Below, one piece after another: positions 39,353-47,391 of a stretch of DNA of 64,000 nucleotides. Origin of the DNA: Gemmatimonadota bacterium (lineage in GTDB: Bacteria > Gemmatimonadota > Gemmatimonadetes > Gemmatimonadales > Gemmatimonadaceae); NCBI GenBank assembly GCA_016719105.1, contig JADKAQ010000022.1:107050-171049 (forward strand). Reading direction: 5' to 3'. The position numbers and the translations under genes were made by a program. The number at the start of each line of letters is the position of its first letter. Position 1 is the stretch's first letter. The notes beneath the pieces are model-generated. The model worked only from the letters and a program-made list of their open reading frames with translations. It was not told the origin of the DNA and searched no databases.

Positions 39353-39925
39353 ATGAAGACTCCACGTCGCCGCGCCTCGCGCGGCCGCTCCGTCCGACGC
39401 CCGGCGCCTCCCCTGTCGCCCGACATGGACGAGCTGCTCTCCCTACTGATCGAGGTGCGTGGGACCCCCGAAGCGCTCGGAGTCTGGCGCGAGATCCGCG
39501 AGCCGATGGAGCACGGCATGTCGTGGCGCGACGTGGAGCCGGTGATGCGGATGATCCAGGCCTTGAGCGACGCCGGCCTGTTCTCGGGCGACGAGCGCTT
39601 CTTCCTGCTGGCGAGCGTTGGAGAGTCGGTGCTGCCGACGCGGGCCCGCGAGGATCCGCGCTTCGACGAGGTCGAGCGCGCCATGGACGCGGTGCGCGCA
39701 GCGCACGGTCTCACCGACGAGGAGGAGTGGTTTCTCGACGAGTCACCGGCGGAGTATCAGGCGCTCGCCGGCGAGTGGGACCGTATTGCCGACACGCAGA
39801 TGGCGGCATGGTTCGCGTCGCTAGGCGAGCGCGAGATGGCGTGGCTGGTGTTGCACAACACGTTGGAGTTCGAAGCGCGCTATGAGGAGGGGCGTGTGGA
39901 GTTGAGGGGGGAGGACCTCGAATGA
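39353..39925 (+). CDS. Protein of unknown function, acidic helical
   Basis: 190 residues. After a basic N-terminal 20 residues (RRRASRGRSVRRPAPP) it is rich in Asp, Glu and hydrophobic helices (VEPVMRMIQALSDAGLF, LTDEEEWFLDESPAEY, EREMAWLVLHNTLEFEARY). I do not recognise a family. A GGGAGG-rich stretch just upstream (39327-39342) can serve as ribosome binding site. It lies between two Uma2 genes and ends 26 bases before the stop of the converging copy 5. Confidence 0.65.
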   Translation: MKTPRRRASRGRSVRRPAPPLSPDMDELLSLLIEVRGTPEALGVWREIREPMEHGMSWRDVEPVMRMIQALSDAGLFSGDERFFLLASVGESVLPTRAREDPRFDEVERAMDAVRAAHGLTDEEEWFLDESPAEYQALAGEWDRIADTQMAAWFASLGEREMAWLVLHNTLEFEARYEEGRVELRGEDLE

Positions 39926-39950
39926 CCGCACCGATCGATTCCGACGCGCC

Positions 39951-40535
39951 CTACTCCCCATGCACCCGACAAAAGAACGCCGCGAGATCAATCACGAGCG
40001 GATCCGCTTCGCGAACCGGTTGCCAGGCGATCGAGTCCGTCAGCGTCTCGGGGGTCTCCTCGCCCGGGCGCCAGCGCTCGATGTATCGATTGGCGGCGTC
40101 CACGATCCAGTACTCCGGTATCCCCTCAGACTGGTACACTCGCCGCTTGACGTGATGGTCGGCGCGGGCGGTTGAGGGGGAGAGGATCTCCACCGCCAGC
40201 ACGAGCCGTCCGACGTCTTCGAAGCGCGAGGGGGGGCGACCTTGGACCGTGGGGACGACGAACACGTCAGGCTCTACCACGCGCCGTGGGGAGAAGGTCA
40301 CGTCGGCGGGGGCAATCATGCACTGGAGCCCATGCCGCTCCGCATAGGCCTTGAGGGTGACCGCGAGCTCGAGGGCTGCATTCTGGTGCCGCCACGTCGG
40401 CGCCGGCGTCACCAGCAACTCTCCGTCCACCACCTCGTATCGGTTGCCGTCGTCCGGCAGCGCGTTGCGCTCCTCGGCCGTCCAGTCGCGGCGGGAGGTA
40501 TCCGGAACGATCGGCGAAGACGCAGGCATGGCCAT
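39951..40535 (-). CDS. Uma2-family putative endonuclease, copy 5
   Basis: 194 residues. Motifs: LPDDGNRYEVVDGELLVTPA, VEPDVFVVPTV, LAVEILSPSTARADHHVKR, YWIVDAANRYIERW. It shares N-terminal wording (MAMPASSPIVPDTSRRDWT) and the start block with the tandem copies but sits 3 kb away between unrelated genes, so it moved as a unit with its promoter. Confidence 0.9.
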   Translation of the reverse strand: MAMPASSPIVPDTSRRDWTAEERNALPDDGNRYEVVDGELLVTPAPTWRHQNAALELAVTLKAYAERHGLQCMIAPADVTFSPRRVVEPDVFVVPTVQGRPPSRFEDVGRLVLAVEILSPSTARADHHVKRRVYQSEGIPEYWIVDAANRYIERWRPGEETPETLTDSIAWQPVREADPLVIDLAAFFCRVHGE

Positions 40536-40571
40536 AGCGTACGCTCGGCGCAGTTAGGGGGGCAAGGGGGC
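40525..40571 (-). promoter_or_regulatory. Shared Uma2 start/promoter block, copy 5
   Basis: Same block as at 35756 (TTGCCC, 18-base spacer, TACGCT, ATG). Similarity to the other copies stops abruptly at base 40571. Confidence 0.55.
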
Positions 40572-40687
40572 TTGAGGCAAGCGCTCGCGGTACTCCCGAC
40601 TGGCCGGACCACCTGCTGAACGTGTCGCAGGAAGCTCAATGCCGCGGATCGCCGGCTCGCGGCGAGGCGGTCCCGATCGATGCCGCG

Positions 40688-41575
40688 TCAGCCGTCCTCG
40701 AGCTTGCGGCCGAGTTGCCGAGCCTGGCCGATGACTCCGACCAACCCCTCGCGAATGTCGGGCACCACTTCGTCGAGCGGAGGTGCCTCGATTCGGTTGC
40801 GACTCACGAACGCCTGCCACTGCGCGCGCTTCGCCGGATCGTTCACGAACGCGTCAGCCAAGCCAGCGGGCACTTCGCCGGGCACCGCCGTCCTTCGCCG
40901 CTCGAAGGTCGCCGCGATCGCGCTCGCCAACGTTCGGCCATTCATGGCTTGTTCGCGAAGCAGCGCCCACACATCGAAGTAGTCCTTCATTCGACTGTTG
41001 CGCGTCCCAAGCATCACCATGGCGTGAAGCTTCTCCGCGACCACCGTCTCGCGCGGGTACGCACGCAGCCTGGGCCGTGGTGCATCGAGAAGGCTCGGAT
41101 AATCGAGCCACTGCGGCGCCGGCGTGATGGCGTCACCAATGCCGATGTCGACCTGGATGACGAGTCGCGCGGCGCCGAGTCGCGCCTGCAGCGTAATGCG
41201 TCGCCCACCGTACGTGTCCTCGTCGCGGATCGGTGACAGCGCGACCGACGCCGGAAGGAAGGTCACGGCGTCGGGCGTAGCCTCCACGTCGCAGATCTCC
41301 TGGAAAATCGCCAGCAGCGCTTCGTCGGACAGATCGCCGAAGCCCAACAGGTCGGCATCCCTCGTGGGGCGAAGTGTCTCGCCGAGCCAGGCGAGGATCA
41401 GCAACGCGCCCTTGAGCACGAAGCGTTCGCCGTAGGGCGAACGTGACAGCCGATAGAGGAACCGTTCGACCGCGTATCGCGTCAGTGCGAGGTTCGGATC
41501 GACTCCGATCGCCTTCGCGTGGCGCGCGAGCCGTGCCTGCACCGAGCGAGCGAGGCCATCGCGCACCGCCGTCAT
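40688..41575 (-). CDS. abiEii: AbiEii/AbiGii-type nucleotidyltransferase toxin
   Basis: 295 residues. Nucleotidyltransferase core: FVLKGALLILAWLGETLRPT followed by RDADLLGFG (D-x-D metal site), the lysine helix PRETVVAEKLHAMVMLG and RMKDYFDVWALL, all typical of AbiEii toxins. These toxins block growth by adding nucleotides to target RNA, tRNA in characterised relatives, and protect a population from phage. The start overlaps the antitoxin stop as ATGA, the usual type IV toxin-antitoxin arrangement. Confidence 0.9.
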   Translation of the reverse strand: MTAVRDGLARSVQARLARHAKAIGVDPNLALTRYAVERFLYRLSRSPYGERFVLKGALLILAWLGETLRPTRDADLLGFGDLSDEALLAIFQEICDVEATPDAVTFLPASVALSPIRDEDTYGGRRITLQARLGAARLVIQVDIGIGDAITPAPQWLDYPSLLDAPRPRLRAYPRETVVAEKLHAMVMLGTRNSRMKDYFDVWALLREQAMNGRTLASAIAATFERRRTAVPGEVPAGLADAFVNDPAKRAQWQAFVSRNRIEAPPLDEVVPDIREGLVGVIGQARQLGRKLEDG

Positions 41576-42180
41576 GCCGTGAGCGCCTCGAGGTACGGGC
41601 GCATCACCCGCTGCACTCGGCAGATCGCGGCAAATCGGTCGAGGTCATCCATCGTGAACCGCCGCATCCGCCACGCCTCGCGCAACGCCTCCAGTGCCAC
41701 GTCGAGGCCGATCTTGTTCCGGTACTTGAAGCAATCGGCGATCGTCTTCGCCACGCCGTAGACGCTCACTGTCCTCCCCTCGATCGTACGACGCTCCACC
41801 CCTTCGGTGAGCGCCGGTCCGGTGAATCGTACGATGCGCAGCGGGGGATAACGCAAGGCCGGCTTCCATGCGCGGCGATCGAGCGCCATCCAGACCTCGG
41901 ACGGCAACTGCGTGCCGATCCCGTGGAACTGGAGGGCGGAGAGCAGGCAGATGACCCCGTGCGGAACCGTCGCCGAGGCGACGGCGAGGGCGTGGTGCTC
42001 GGTCACCATCTTCGAGGGCTGCCGATAGAGGTCGCGAGCCGCGCGCTCGATTTCCCCTTCCGCCACGAGCCTGGTGAGCACCTGGCGGTGGATGCCGAGT
42101 TCGGCGAGTTCGCCGGGCGTCACACCCTGTTTTCGGCGGGAGAGCTTGAGCGTGCGGGTGCGGTCGGTATCGCGGGTCAT
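41572..42180 (-). CDS. abiEi: AbiEi-type antitoxin and transcriptional repressor
   Basis: 202 residues. N-terminal winged-helix segment (GVTPGELAELGIHRQVLTRL, EIERAARDLYRQ) followed by the AbiEi antitoxin domain (GVICLLSALQFHGIGTQLPS, VYGVAKTIADCFKYRNKIGL, ALREAWRMRRFTMDDL). In characterised systems AbiEi represses its own promoter and neutralises AbiEii without stable binding. ATG 42180 is preferred over the longer frame to 42240 because a -35 box and an inverted repeat lie inside those extra 60 bases. Confidence 0.88.
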   Translation of the reverse strand: MTRDTDRTRTLKLSRRKQGVTPGELAELGIHRQVLTRLVAEGEIERAARDLYRQPSKMVTEHHALAVASATVPHGVICLLSALQFHGIGTQLPSEVWMALDRRAWKPALRYPPLRIVRFTGPALTEGVERRTIEGRTVSVYGVAKTIADCFKYRNKIGLDVALEALREAWRMRRFTMDDLDRFAAICRVQRVMRPYLEALTA

Positions 42181-42186
42181 GTGGCG

Positions 42187-42215
42187 AACGCTAGGCACTT
42201 CTTCATAAGTGTCAA
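42187..42215 (-). promoter_or_regulatory. Putative abiE promoter with overlapping operator
   Basis: On the minus strand TTGACA (42215-42210) is a perfect -35 hexamer; a 16-base spacer leads to TAGCGT (42193-42188) as a weak -10. The inverted repeat CACTT-N6-AAGTG (42196-42211) lies between and over the -35, a good place for AbiEi self-repression. The start codon follows at 42180, so the message has almost no leader. Confidence 0.5.
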
Positions 42216-42280
42216 GGTTTTGCCACTGTCCCGGCCGCATCGTGGTGGAGAACTCGGTCAGGATTCCCGGCCCTGCCTGC

Positions 42281-42874
42281 TCACAGGTTCTCCCCGTGCA
42301 CCTGCCGGAAGTACGCCGAGAGTTCGATCACCAGCGGCGGCACGTCGGTCACGGGCTGCCACGCGAGCGAGTCGACCAGCACCTCCGGCGTTTCGTCGCC
42401 CGGGCGCCAGCGCTCGACGAAGCGATTGGCGGTGTCGACGATCCAGTAGTCGGGGACGCCATTGGCGAGATACGCAGCTCGCTTGACGAAACGGTCGGCG
42501 CGCGCCGAGGAGGGGGAGAGGATCTCCACTGCCAGCATCAACCGTCCCGCTTCGCGGAAGTCACGCGGCAGGGCGCCGTCGTCGCGACGCGGGACCACGA
42601 AGACGTCGGGTTCCACCACCGTCCGGCGGGAGAACGCCACATCGGCGGGGGCGATGAGGCAGAAGAGGCCGAGTGGCTCAGCGTACGAACTGATCAGCCG
42701 ATACAGCTCTCCCGCCGCCCGTTGGTGCGTCCACGTTGGCGCCGGCGTCACCAGCAGCTCTCCGTCGACGATCTCGTACCGGTTGCCGTCGTCAGGAAGG
42801 AGGGCGAGTTCCTCGGCCGTCCAGTCGCGACGCGAACGATCTGGGGTGATCGACAAAGGCGCGGGCATGGCCAT
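42281..42874 (-). CDS. Uma2-family putative endonuclease, copy 6
   Basis: 197 residues. Motifs: LPDDGNRYEIVDGELLVTPA, VEPDVFVVPRR, LAVEILSPSSARADRFVKR, YWIVDTANRFVERW. N-terminus MAMPAPLSITPDRSRRDWT and start block as in the other minus-strand copies. Confidence 0.9.
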   Translation of the reverse strand: MAMPAPLSITPDRSRRDWTAEELALLPDDGNRYEIVDGELLVTPAPTWTHQRAAGELYRLISSYAEPLGLFCLIAPADVAFSRRTVVEPDVFVVPRRDDGALPRDFREAGRLMLAVEILSPSSARADRFVKRAAYLANGVPDYWIVDTANRFVERWRPGDETPEVLVDSLAWQPVTDVPPLVIELSAYFRQVHGENL

Positions 42875-42910
42875 AGCGTACGCTCGGCGCAGTTAGGGAG
42901 GCAAGGGGGC
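42864..42910 (-). promoter_or_regulatory. Shared Uma2 start/promoter block, copy 6
   Basis: Same block as at 35756, with TTGCCT as -35-like hexamer. Confidence 0.55.
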
Positions 42911-43006
42911 ATGCGCCACGATCGTACCGGGTCGATGGCGCGACGTTACCATTCCGCCGCTTGGCGTGCCGAACGGTTGCTGGACGTCGCCGGCCGGCGG
43001 TGGCGC

Positions 43007-43591
43007 CTACTCTCCGTGCACCTGCCGGAAGTAGGCCGGAAGATCGATCACCAACTGTTCTGCGTCTTCCCTGGGTAACCACGCGAGAGACTCTGTCACG
43101 ATCTCGGGCGACTCATCCTCGGGGCGCCAGCGCTCCACGAAGCGATCGGAGGTGTCGACGATCCAGTACTCCGGGACGCCCTCCGACTGATAGAACCGTC
43201 GCTTCACGTAGCGGTCGGCGCGCGCGGAGGCGGGGGAGACGACTTCAACAGCGAGCACGAGGCGTCCCACATCCTCGAAACGCGACGCCGGCCTCCCGTC
43301 GATCAGCGGGATGACGAACAGGTCGGGTTCGACGACCGTACGTGGCGAGAAGGTGACGTCGGCGGGGGCGACAAAGCACTCGATACCGAGGCGATCGCAA
43401 TACGGCGCAAGTAGTTGCGCGAGCCGCAGGGCGGCGCGCTGGTGCCGGAACGTCGGCGCCGGCGTCACCAGCAGCTCTCCGTCCACCACCTCGTATCGGT
43501 TGCCGTCGTCGGGAAGTGAGTTGCGCTCCTCGACCGTCCAGTCGCGGCGGGAGATGTCCGGAACGATCGGCGGGGGCGCGGGCATGGCCAT
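43007..43591 (-). CDS. Uma2-family putative endonuclease, copy 7
   Basis: 194 residues. Motifs: LPDDGNRYEVVDGELLVTPA, VEPDLFVIPLI, LAVEVVSPASARADRYVKR, YWIVDTSDRFVERW. Closest in the N-terminal half to copy 5 (SLPDDGNRYEVVDGE, RRDWTVEERN). Last member of the cluster on the right. Confidence 0.9.
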   Translation of the reverse strand: MAMPAPPPIVPDISRRDWTVEERNSLPDDGNRYEVVDGELLVTPAPTFRHQRAALRLAQLLAPYCDRLGIECFVAPADVTFSPRTVVEPDLFVIPLIDGRPASRFEDVGRLVLAVEVVSPASARADRYVKRRFYQSEGVPEYWIVDTSDRFVERWRPEDESPEIVTESLAWLPREDAEQLVIDLPAYFRQVHGE

Positions 43592-43627
43592 AGCGTACGC
43601 TCGGCACAGTTAGGGAGGCAAGGGGGC
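43581..43627 (-). promoter_or_regulatory. Shared Uma2 start/promoter block, copy 7
   Basis: Same block as at 35756 with a single change in the spacer (CTGTGCC instead of CTGCGCC on the minus strand). Confidence 0.55.
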
Positions 43628-43741
43628 ATGCGCCAAGCTCGCGCGGGGCTCGCGGCTGGCTGGCATCAATCCATTGCGGGTGGTATCGAATCAGTGGGCC
43701 GCCTTCGTTCGTACCAGGTCGTACCCTGAACCAACCTGCGC

Positions 43742-44161
43742 TCACGCCTTCGACTTGCGCGGCCGCCCCCCCTTGGCGCCGTTCGCCCTCGCGGCCCGCG
43801 CCTTGGCCTTGCTGGTGACCTGCCCCGCCAGGCGGGCCAGCTCCTGCAAACGCTGGCGTCGCCCGACCGAATCGAGCAGGAGGCCCGACACGCTCAGGTC
43901 GACGTCGAGCGCGTCCCACCGGAGCGCCGTCCCCCCGGGGCTGACCTCCACATCCGCCAGCTGCGACGGCGTCGCGTCAGCGAGCGCGGCGACGCGCGAC
44001 ACAGGGAAGCCGAAGAGACAGCCGTTGCTGAGCTCCACCAGCACGCGCGTCGCCCGGCGGTCATAGCGCGCCGACAGGGCGCGCAGCCCCAGCGCTCGCT
44101 CGCGCGCGTCGCGCGCGCGGGCTGCGCGGATCTCCTCAGCGATCGTGATACGAGGGTCCAT
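43742..44161 (-). CDS. DUF2442-domain protein
   Basis: 139 residues. The central part (VLVELSNGCLFGFPVSRVAA, PSQLADVEVSPGGTALRWDA, LDVDLSVSGLL) is the DUF2442 domain; the C-terminus is a basic tail (KAKARAARANGAKGGRPRKS) that may bind nucleic acid. DUF2442 genes usually pair with DUF4160 genes, and here the start lies inside the end of the DUF4160 frame (26-base overlap). The pair has been suggested to be toxin-antitoxin-like, without proof that I know of. Confidence 0.85.
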   Translation of the reverse strand: MDPRITIAEEIRAARARDARERALGLRALSARYDRRATRVLVELSNGCLFGFPVSRVAALADATPSQLADVEVSPGGTALRWDALDVDLSVSGLLLDSVGRRQRLQELARLAGQVTSKAKARAARANGAKGGRPRKSKA

Positions 44162-44402
44162 GGAGCTGGCTCCAGCAGTCGTGCAAGTACTCCAGATGTG
44201 ATTCGACGATCGCCACTGCGCGCCGTACGTCGTGGTCCCGCATGCCGAATACCGATCGGATGATCCCGCGCTGCTGCCGGCTCCCGAGTTCGATCACCAC
44301 CTCGCCATCGACATGCCTCACGTGCACGTGCGGTGGTGCGTGCTCGCGGGGTGGGAGGAAGATGACCATCCGAAAGCCGGCGACGCGCAGGACCGTGGGC
44401 AA
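44136..44402 (-). CDS. DUF4160-domain protein
   Basis: 88 residues from a TTG start at 44402. Family proteins begin M-P-T-V-L-R; here the matching stretch is LPTVLRVAGFRMVIFLPPRE, so the L codon TTG is the probable initiator. The signature APPHVHVRHVDGEVVIEL follows. The frame is open upstream to 44570, but those residues do not resemble the family. First gene of a coupled DUF4160-DUF2442 pair; function unknown. Confidence 0.78.
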   Translation of the reverse strand: MPTVLRVAGFRMVIFLPPREHAPPHVHVRHVDGEVVIELGSRQQRGIIRSVFGMRDHDVRRAVAIVESHLEYLHDCWSQLHGPSYHDR

Positions 44403-44566
44403 TTGGACAATAACCGAGCGGATGGGTTTTCGCCATCGCCATTCGACGATGCTCCAAGCTGATCGGATGCCCCTGCCAGGACGGTACCATTCGATTGCGG
44501 TGCGTATCGAATGGAGGGAGCCGCCCTCTCGTGCGCGTGTCGATCGTGCCTGCCATTTCCGGTCCT

Positions 44567-45016
44567 TCAAGGAGTCACCTTCAAGAGGTCAGAACCCTTG
44601 AACTCGATCTTGCACCGGCGCGCCGTGAGCCTCGCATCACGATATCGCCGCCCAAGAATGCCCAGGCGCAGCTCGTCGCCCTGGAGGATGCCCTCCATCA
44701 GTCGCAGGTCATGCCTGCTCCACGAGACAACCAGCCGATCCTCCTCCTCGGCGCGATCGACGAGGCACTCGACGAGTTGCCGGTGATCGGCGAGTGCGGC
44801 GTGCTCCGCCCGGCGCTTCTTGTGGCAGGGGGCGAACAGCGGCTCGACGATGCCTGCCGCGAGCGTGCGATTCACCAGGTAGCCGAGCAGTGTGGGAGGA
44901 CGGTCCTTGGAGCCTTCGTAGTCGACGTACAGGGCGCGCTGCGCGTCCATCGTGCCGAGCAGCGGGGCGCGCCGGCCCTCCGCCGAGGGGGCGCTAATGG
45001 TGGATGATGCCGTCAT
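44567..45016 (-). CDS. Unknown protein, possible truncated DEDD/RNase H-like nuclease
   Basis: 149 residues from ATG 45016; the frame is open to 45067. RALYVDYEGSKDRPPTLLGY looks like the first acidic motif (D-x-E) of a DEDD exonuclease, and DRLVVSWSRHDLRLMEGIL like a later aspartate motif, as seen in RecB-associated RNase H-like domains. The protein ends soon after, so the last motif is missing or divergent. If the reading is right it is a shortened or degenerate nuclease. I have no stronger assignment. Confidence 0.5.
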   Translation of the reverse strand: MTASSTISAPSAEGRRAPLLGTMDAQRALYVDYEGSKDRPPTLLGYLVNRTLAAGIVEPLFAPCHKKRRAEHAALADHRQLVECLVDRAEEEDRLVVSWSRHDLRLMEGILQGDELRLGILGRRYRDARLTARRCKIEFKGSDLLKVTP

Positions 45017-45079
45017 GGAAGTACCCTCCAGGTGAAGAGAGTTGACGCTCGTGTGGTGATCGCCCATCGCACGCGTGTG

Positions 45080-47167
45080 CTACCAGTTGAAAAGCGTCTG
45101 CTTCCCCGTGCGTCGATCGTAGGCGTGCTGCAACGAGCGCTTTCGATCCACCGTGTCGAGGCGGCGTTCGCGCATCCGGTGCAGCAGTGCCGCGAGCTGT
45201 TCGCGCGAGCCCCGTACCAGGTCGCGCACGACGGCAGGTTGCCGATCGAGCAGCGCCAGGCCGCGCTGCAGCAGCTGTGCGGCCGCGTCGAACCGTCGCG
45301 CGTCCGCCAGGGTGATCGCCCGCTCCCGCAGCGCCGCCAAGCGCAGATCCAGCCACGTCGCCCGCACCGCCGAGTTGGGGCGCCGCACCCCGTTCCAGGC
45401 GATGGCAAAGCGCAGCGACACCGGCGTCACCCCGTCCGGGGCCACGCCCGTGGCCTCGCACGCCGCCAGCTGCAGCGGCGCGTCGGCGGACCCCCGCGGG
45501 AGCGTGAACTCCAGCACCACTGTCCGCTCCGCCACCGCCGACAGCTCCCCCACCATGATGGAGTGCCCGCGCGACGCGTCGTCGGCGTCCACGCGCCCAC
45601 CCCCCGTGAGCCCGCCCCACACGCCGGTGAGCGGCGCGTCGGGCGCCACGCATAACGCCACGCGCAACGCACTCACGCTCCGCATGGCCCGCAGCTCCTC
45701 CACCAGCACCTCGGCCACACGGTCGGGGCCCTGCATGTACCAGGTGTTGCCGTCACCGGCGTCCGCCATCGCCCGCAGGAGGTCCTCGTCGTAGCCGTCG
45801 CCGAAGCCCATCGTCGTCGTCGAGATCCCGCGCTGCGCCGCGTCGCGGCACATCGCAGCCAGCGCGGTCGGCGACGTCTCACCGACGTTCGCATGCCCGT
45901 CGGTCATGAGGACGATACGGCGCAGCGGGAGCACCTGTTCGACGCTCGCCGATTCATGGGGTGCCAGCGTCAGCACCGAGCGCCCGCGTCGCCACCCGTC
46001 CGCGAGCGCCGTCGTTCCGCCCGTGTCGATCGCCCGAATCGCCCGTTGGCACGGGAGCAGCGTCCCATCACCAATCGGCGCCAGCGCGAAGTCGACACGC
46101 ACCTCGCTGTCGAAGGTGACGACTGCCGCGCGACTCCCCTGGGGGAGGCGAGCGACGAGGGCGCTCGCCGCGTCACGCACCGCCTCGATCGGCTCACCGG
46201 CCATCGACCCCGACCGGTCGAGCACCAGCGCCAGGTCGACCGGGCGCTCGCCCTCGCCAGCACCTGTACCGCGCAGCGTGACCGCGGCACGGATACGCGT
46301 GTCGCCCGTGCGGAGTGTCGTCGTGTCGAACGCCACCGTGCAGGCGATCCCCGCGTGGTCGTCCCGCGCCGATGCGGTGCATGGCGGCGTGGCCGCGTCG
46401 GGGATGTCGTCGTGCTCCTCCGCGTCGTCGAACATGTCGTCGAACAGGTCATCGAACGCGGCACCATCCGTCGGGTGTGACGTGCCGCCTGACGCGTGTT
46501 CGCGTGGGTCGCTTGCAGTCGCGTCCATCGCATGGCGTTCGCCGACGATGGCCAGCGATCGTGCGAGGTCGAGCGTCACCACGCGATCGCGGAAGAGGGC
46601 GGCGCCGAGGATCCACCCGTCAGGGGCAATCATCGCCAGGGCTGCGCGCAGTAGTGGTGGGAGGACCGCTACCTCCAGCGTCAGTGAGACTCCCATCGCC
46701 TCGATCTCGACCTTGTGGACTTCGACCGCGAAGCGCCCGAAGCCCGGGAGGAAGTCCTCGTCGTGCCGGACTGGGCGCAGCCCGTGCACGTACTCCGGCG
46801 GGCAGTACGAGAGCGCTGCCCCGGTGTCGAGCACCGCCTCGGCGCATCCTGTCTCGGTGTCGAGCGGGATGAGGGGGACGCCGAGCGGTGACATGCGGAG
46901 CGGGACCTTGATGCCGCGCCCGACACGGCGCGTGGCGCCCCAGGTGATGGTGCGGGCCGGCCAGTCGACCGTGACCGGCGTGCGGGCCAGTTCTGCGCAG
47001 CCAATGAGGCGCTCGACACGGACCCCGAGTTCATCGCTCACGATCGAGGGGGCCCGCATGGTGATGGGGACGCCGGTGTCGAGCAGGTCGAAGGCCTCGC
47101 CGCGGCGGACGAGGAGGTGGTCCCGGATGAGGTGGAGTGGTTCGGTGTGCGGAGTGGGGTGCGGCAT
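45080..47167 (-). CDS. Retropepsin-like aspartyl protease domain fused to VWA domain
   Basis: 695 residues with no signal peptide. Residues about 85-225 look like a single-lobe aspartyl protease: AEAVLDTGAALSYCP carries D-T-G-A, and APDGWILGAALFRDRVVTLD fits the second hydrophobic-glycine element. An acidic linker follows (AFDDLFDDMFDDAEEHDDI). From about residue 320 a von Willebrand A domain has the MIDAS motif LALVLDRSGSM, a threonine in DTGGTTALADGW and MTDGHANVG. The C-terminal ~130 residues are helical with TPR-like features (ALRERAITLADARRFDAAAQ). I know no described protein with this architecture. Confidence 0.75.
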   Translation of the reverse strand: MPHPTPHTEPLHLIRDHLLVRRGEAFDLLDTGVPITMRAPSIVSDELGVRVERLIGCAELARTPVTVDWPARTITWGATRRVGRGIKVPLRMSPLGVPLIPLDTETGCAEAVLDTGAALSYCPPEYVHGLRPVRHDEDFLPGFGRFAVEVHKVEIEAMGVSLTLEVAVLPPLLRAALAMIAPDGWILGAALFRDRVVTLDLARSLAIVGERHAMDATASDPREHASGGTSHPTDGAAFDDLFDDMFDDAEEHDDIPDAATPPCTASARDDHAGIACTVAFDTTTLRTGDTRIRAAVTLRGTGAGEGERPVDLALVLDRSGSMAGEPIEAVRDAASALVARLPQGSRAAVVTFDSEVRVDFALAPIGDGTLLPCQRAIRAIDTGGTTALADGWRRGRSVLTLAPHESASVEQVLPLRRIVLMTDGHANVGETSPTALAAMCRDAAQRGISTTTMGFGDGYDEDLLRAMADAGDGNTWYMQGPDRVAEVLVEELRAMRSVSALRVALCVAPDAPLTGVWGGLTGGGRVDADDASRGHSIMVGELSAVAERTVVLEFTLPRGSADAPLQLAACEATGVAPDGVTPVSLRFAIAWNGVRRPNSAVRATWLDLRLAALRERAITLADARRFDAAAQLLQRGLALLDRQPAVVRDLVRGSREQLAALLHRMRERRLDTVDRKRSLQHAYDRRTGKQTLFNW

Positions 47168-47345
47168 GGTGGCCTCGCGAGCGTTGAGATGGGCGATAGG
47201 GGGCCGAAGGAGCTCGGCGGCGGGCTTCGCGGCGAGGGAGTCGGCGAGGAGGAGCGGTGCCGAATTCGCGACGCGAGGGGCCCTATCTCAAGAAGGCGCG
47301 CGTGGGTGGGTGCGCGTACACGCATGCGCGTGCGCGCCGGTACAT

Positions 47346-47385
47346 GCGCGTGGGCGCGCGTAGGCCAGCGTGCGCGCCCACGCGC
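47346..47385 (-). terminator. Strong GC hairpin after the lipoprotein gene
   Basis: A perfect 14-bp stem (GCGCGTGGGCGCGC at 47346-47359 with 47372-47385) and a 12-base loop, starting 7 bases beyond the minus-strand stop at 47392. No T-run follows. The whole stretch 47297-47390 is alternating purine-pyrimidine. Confidence 0.5.
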
Positions 47386-47391
47386 GACTGC

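Noticed and set aside
35756..43627. Regular spacing of the Uma2 block as a possible CRISPR or integron array
   Set aside because: The units are complete genes with promoters; spacing is regular only for three copies, and there are no short unique spacers, no cas genes and no integrase.
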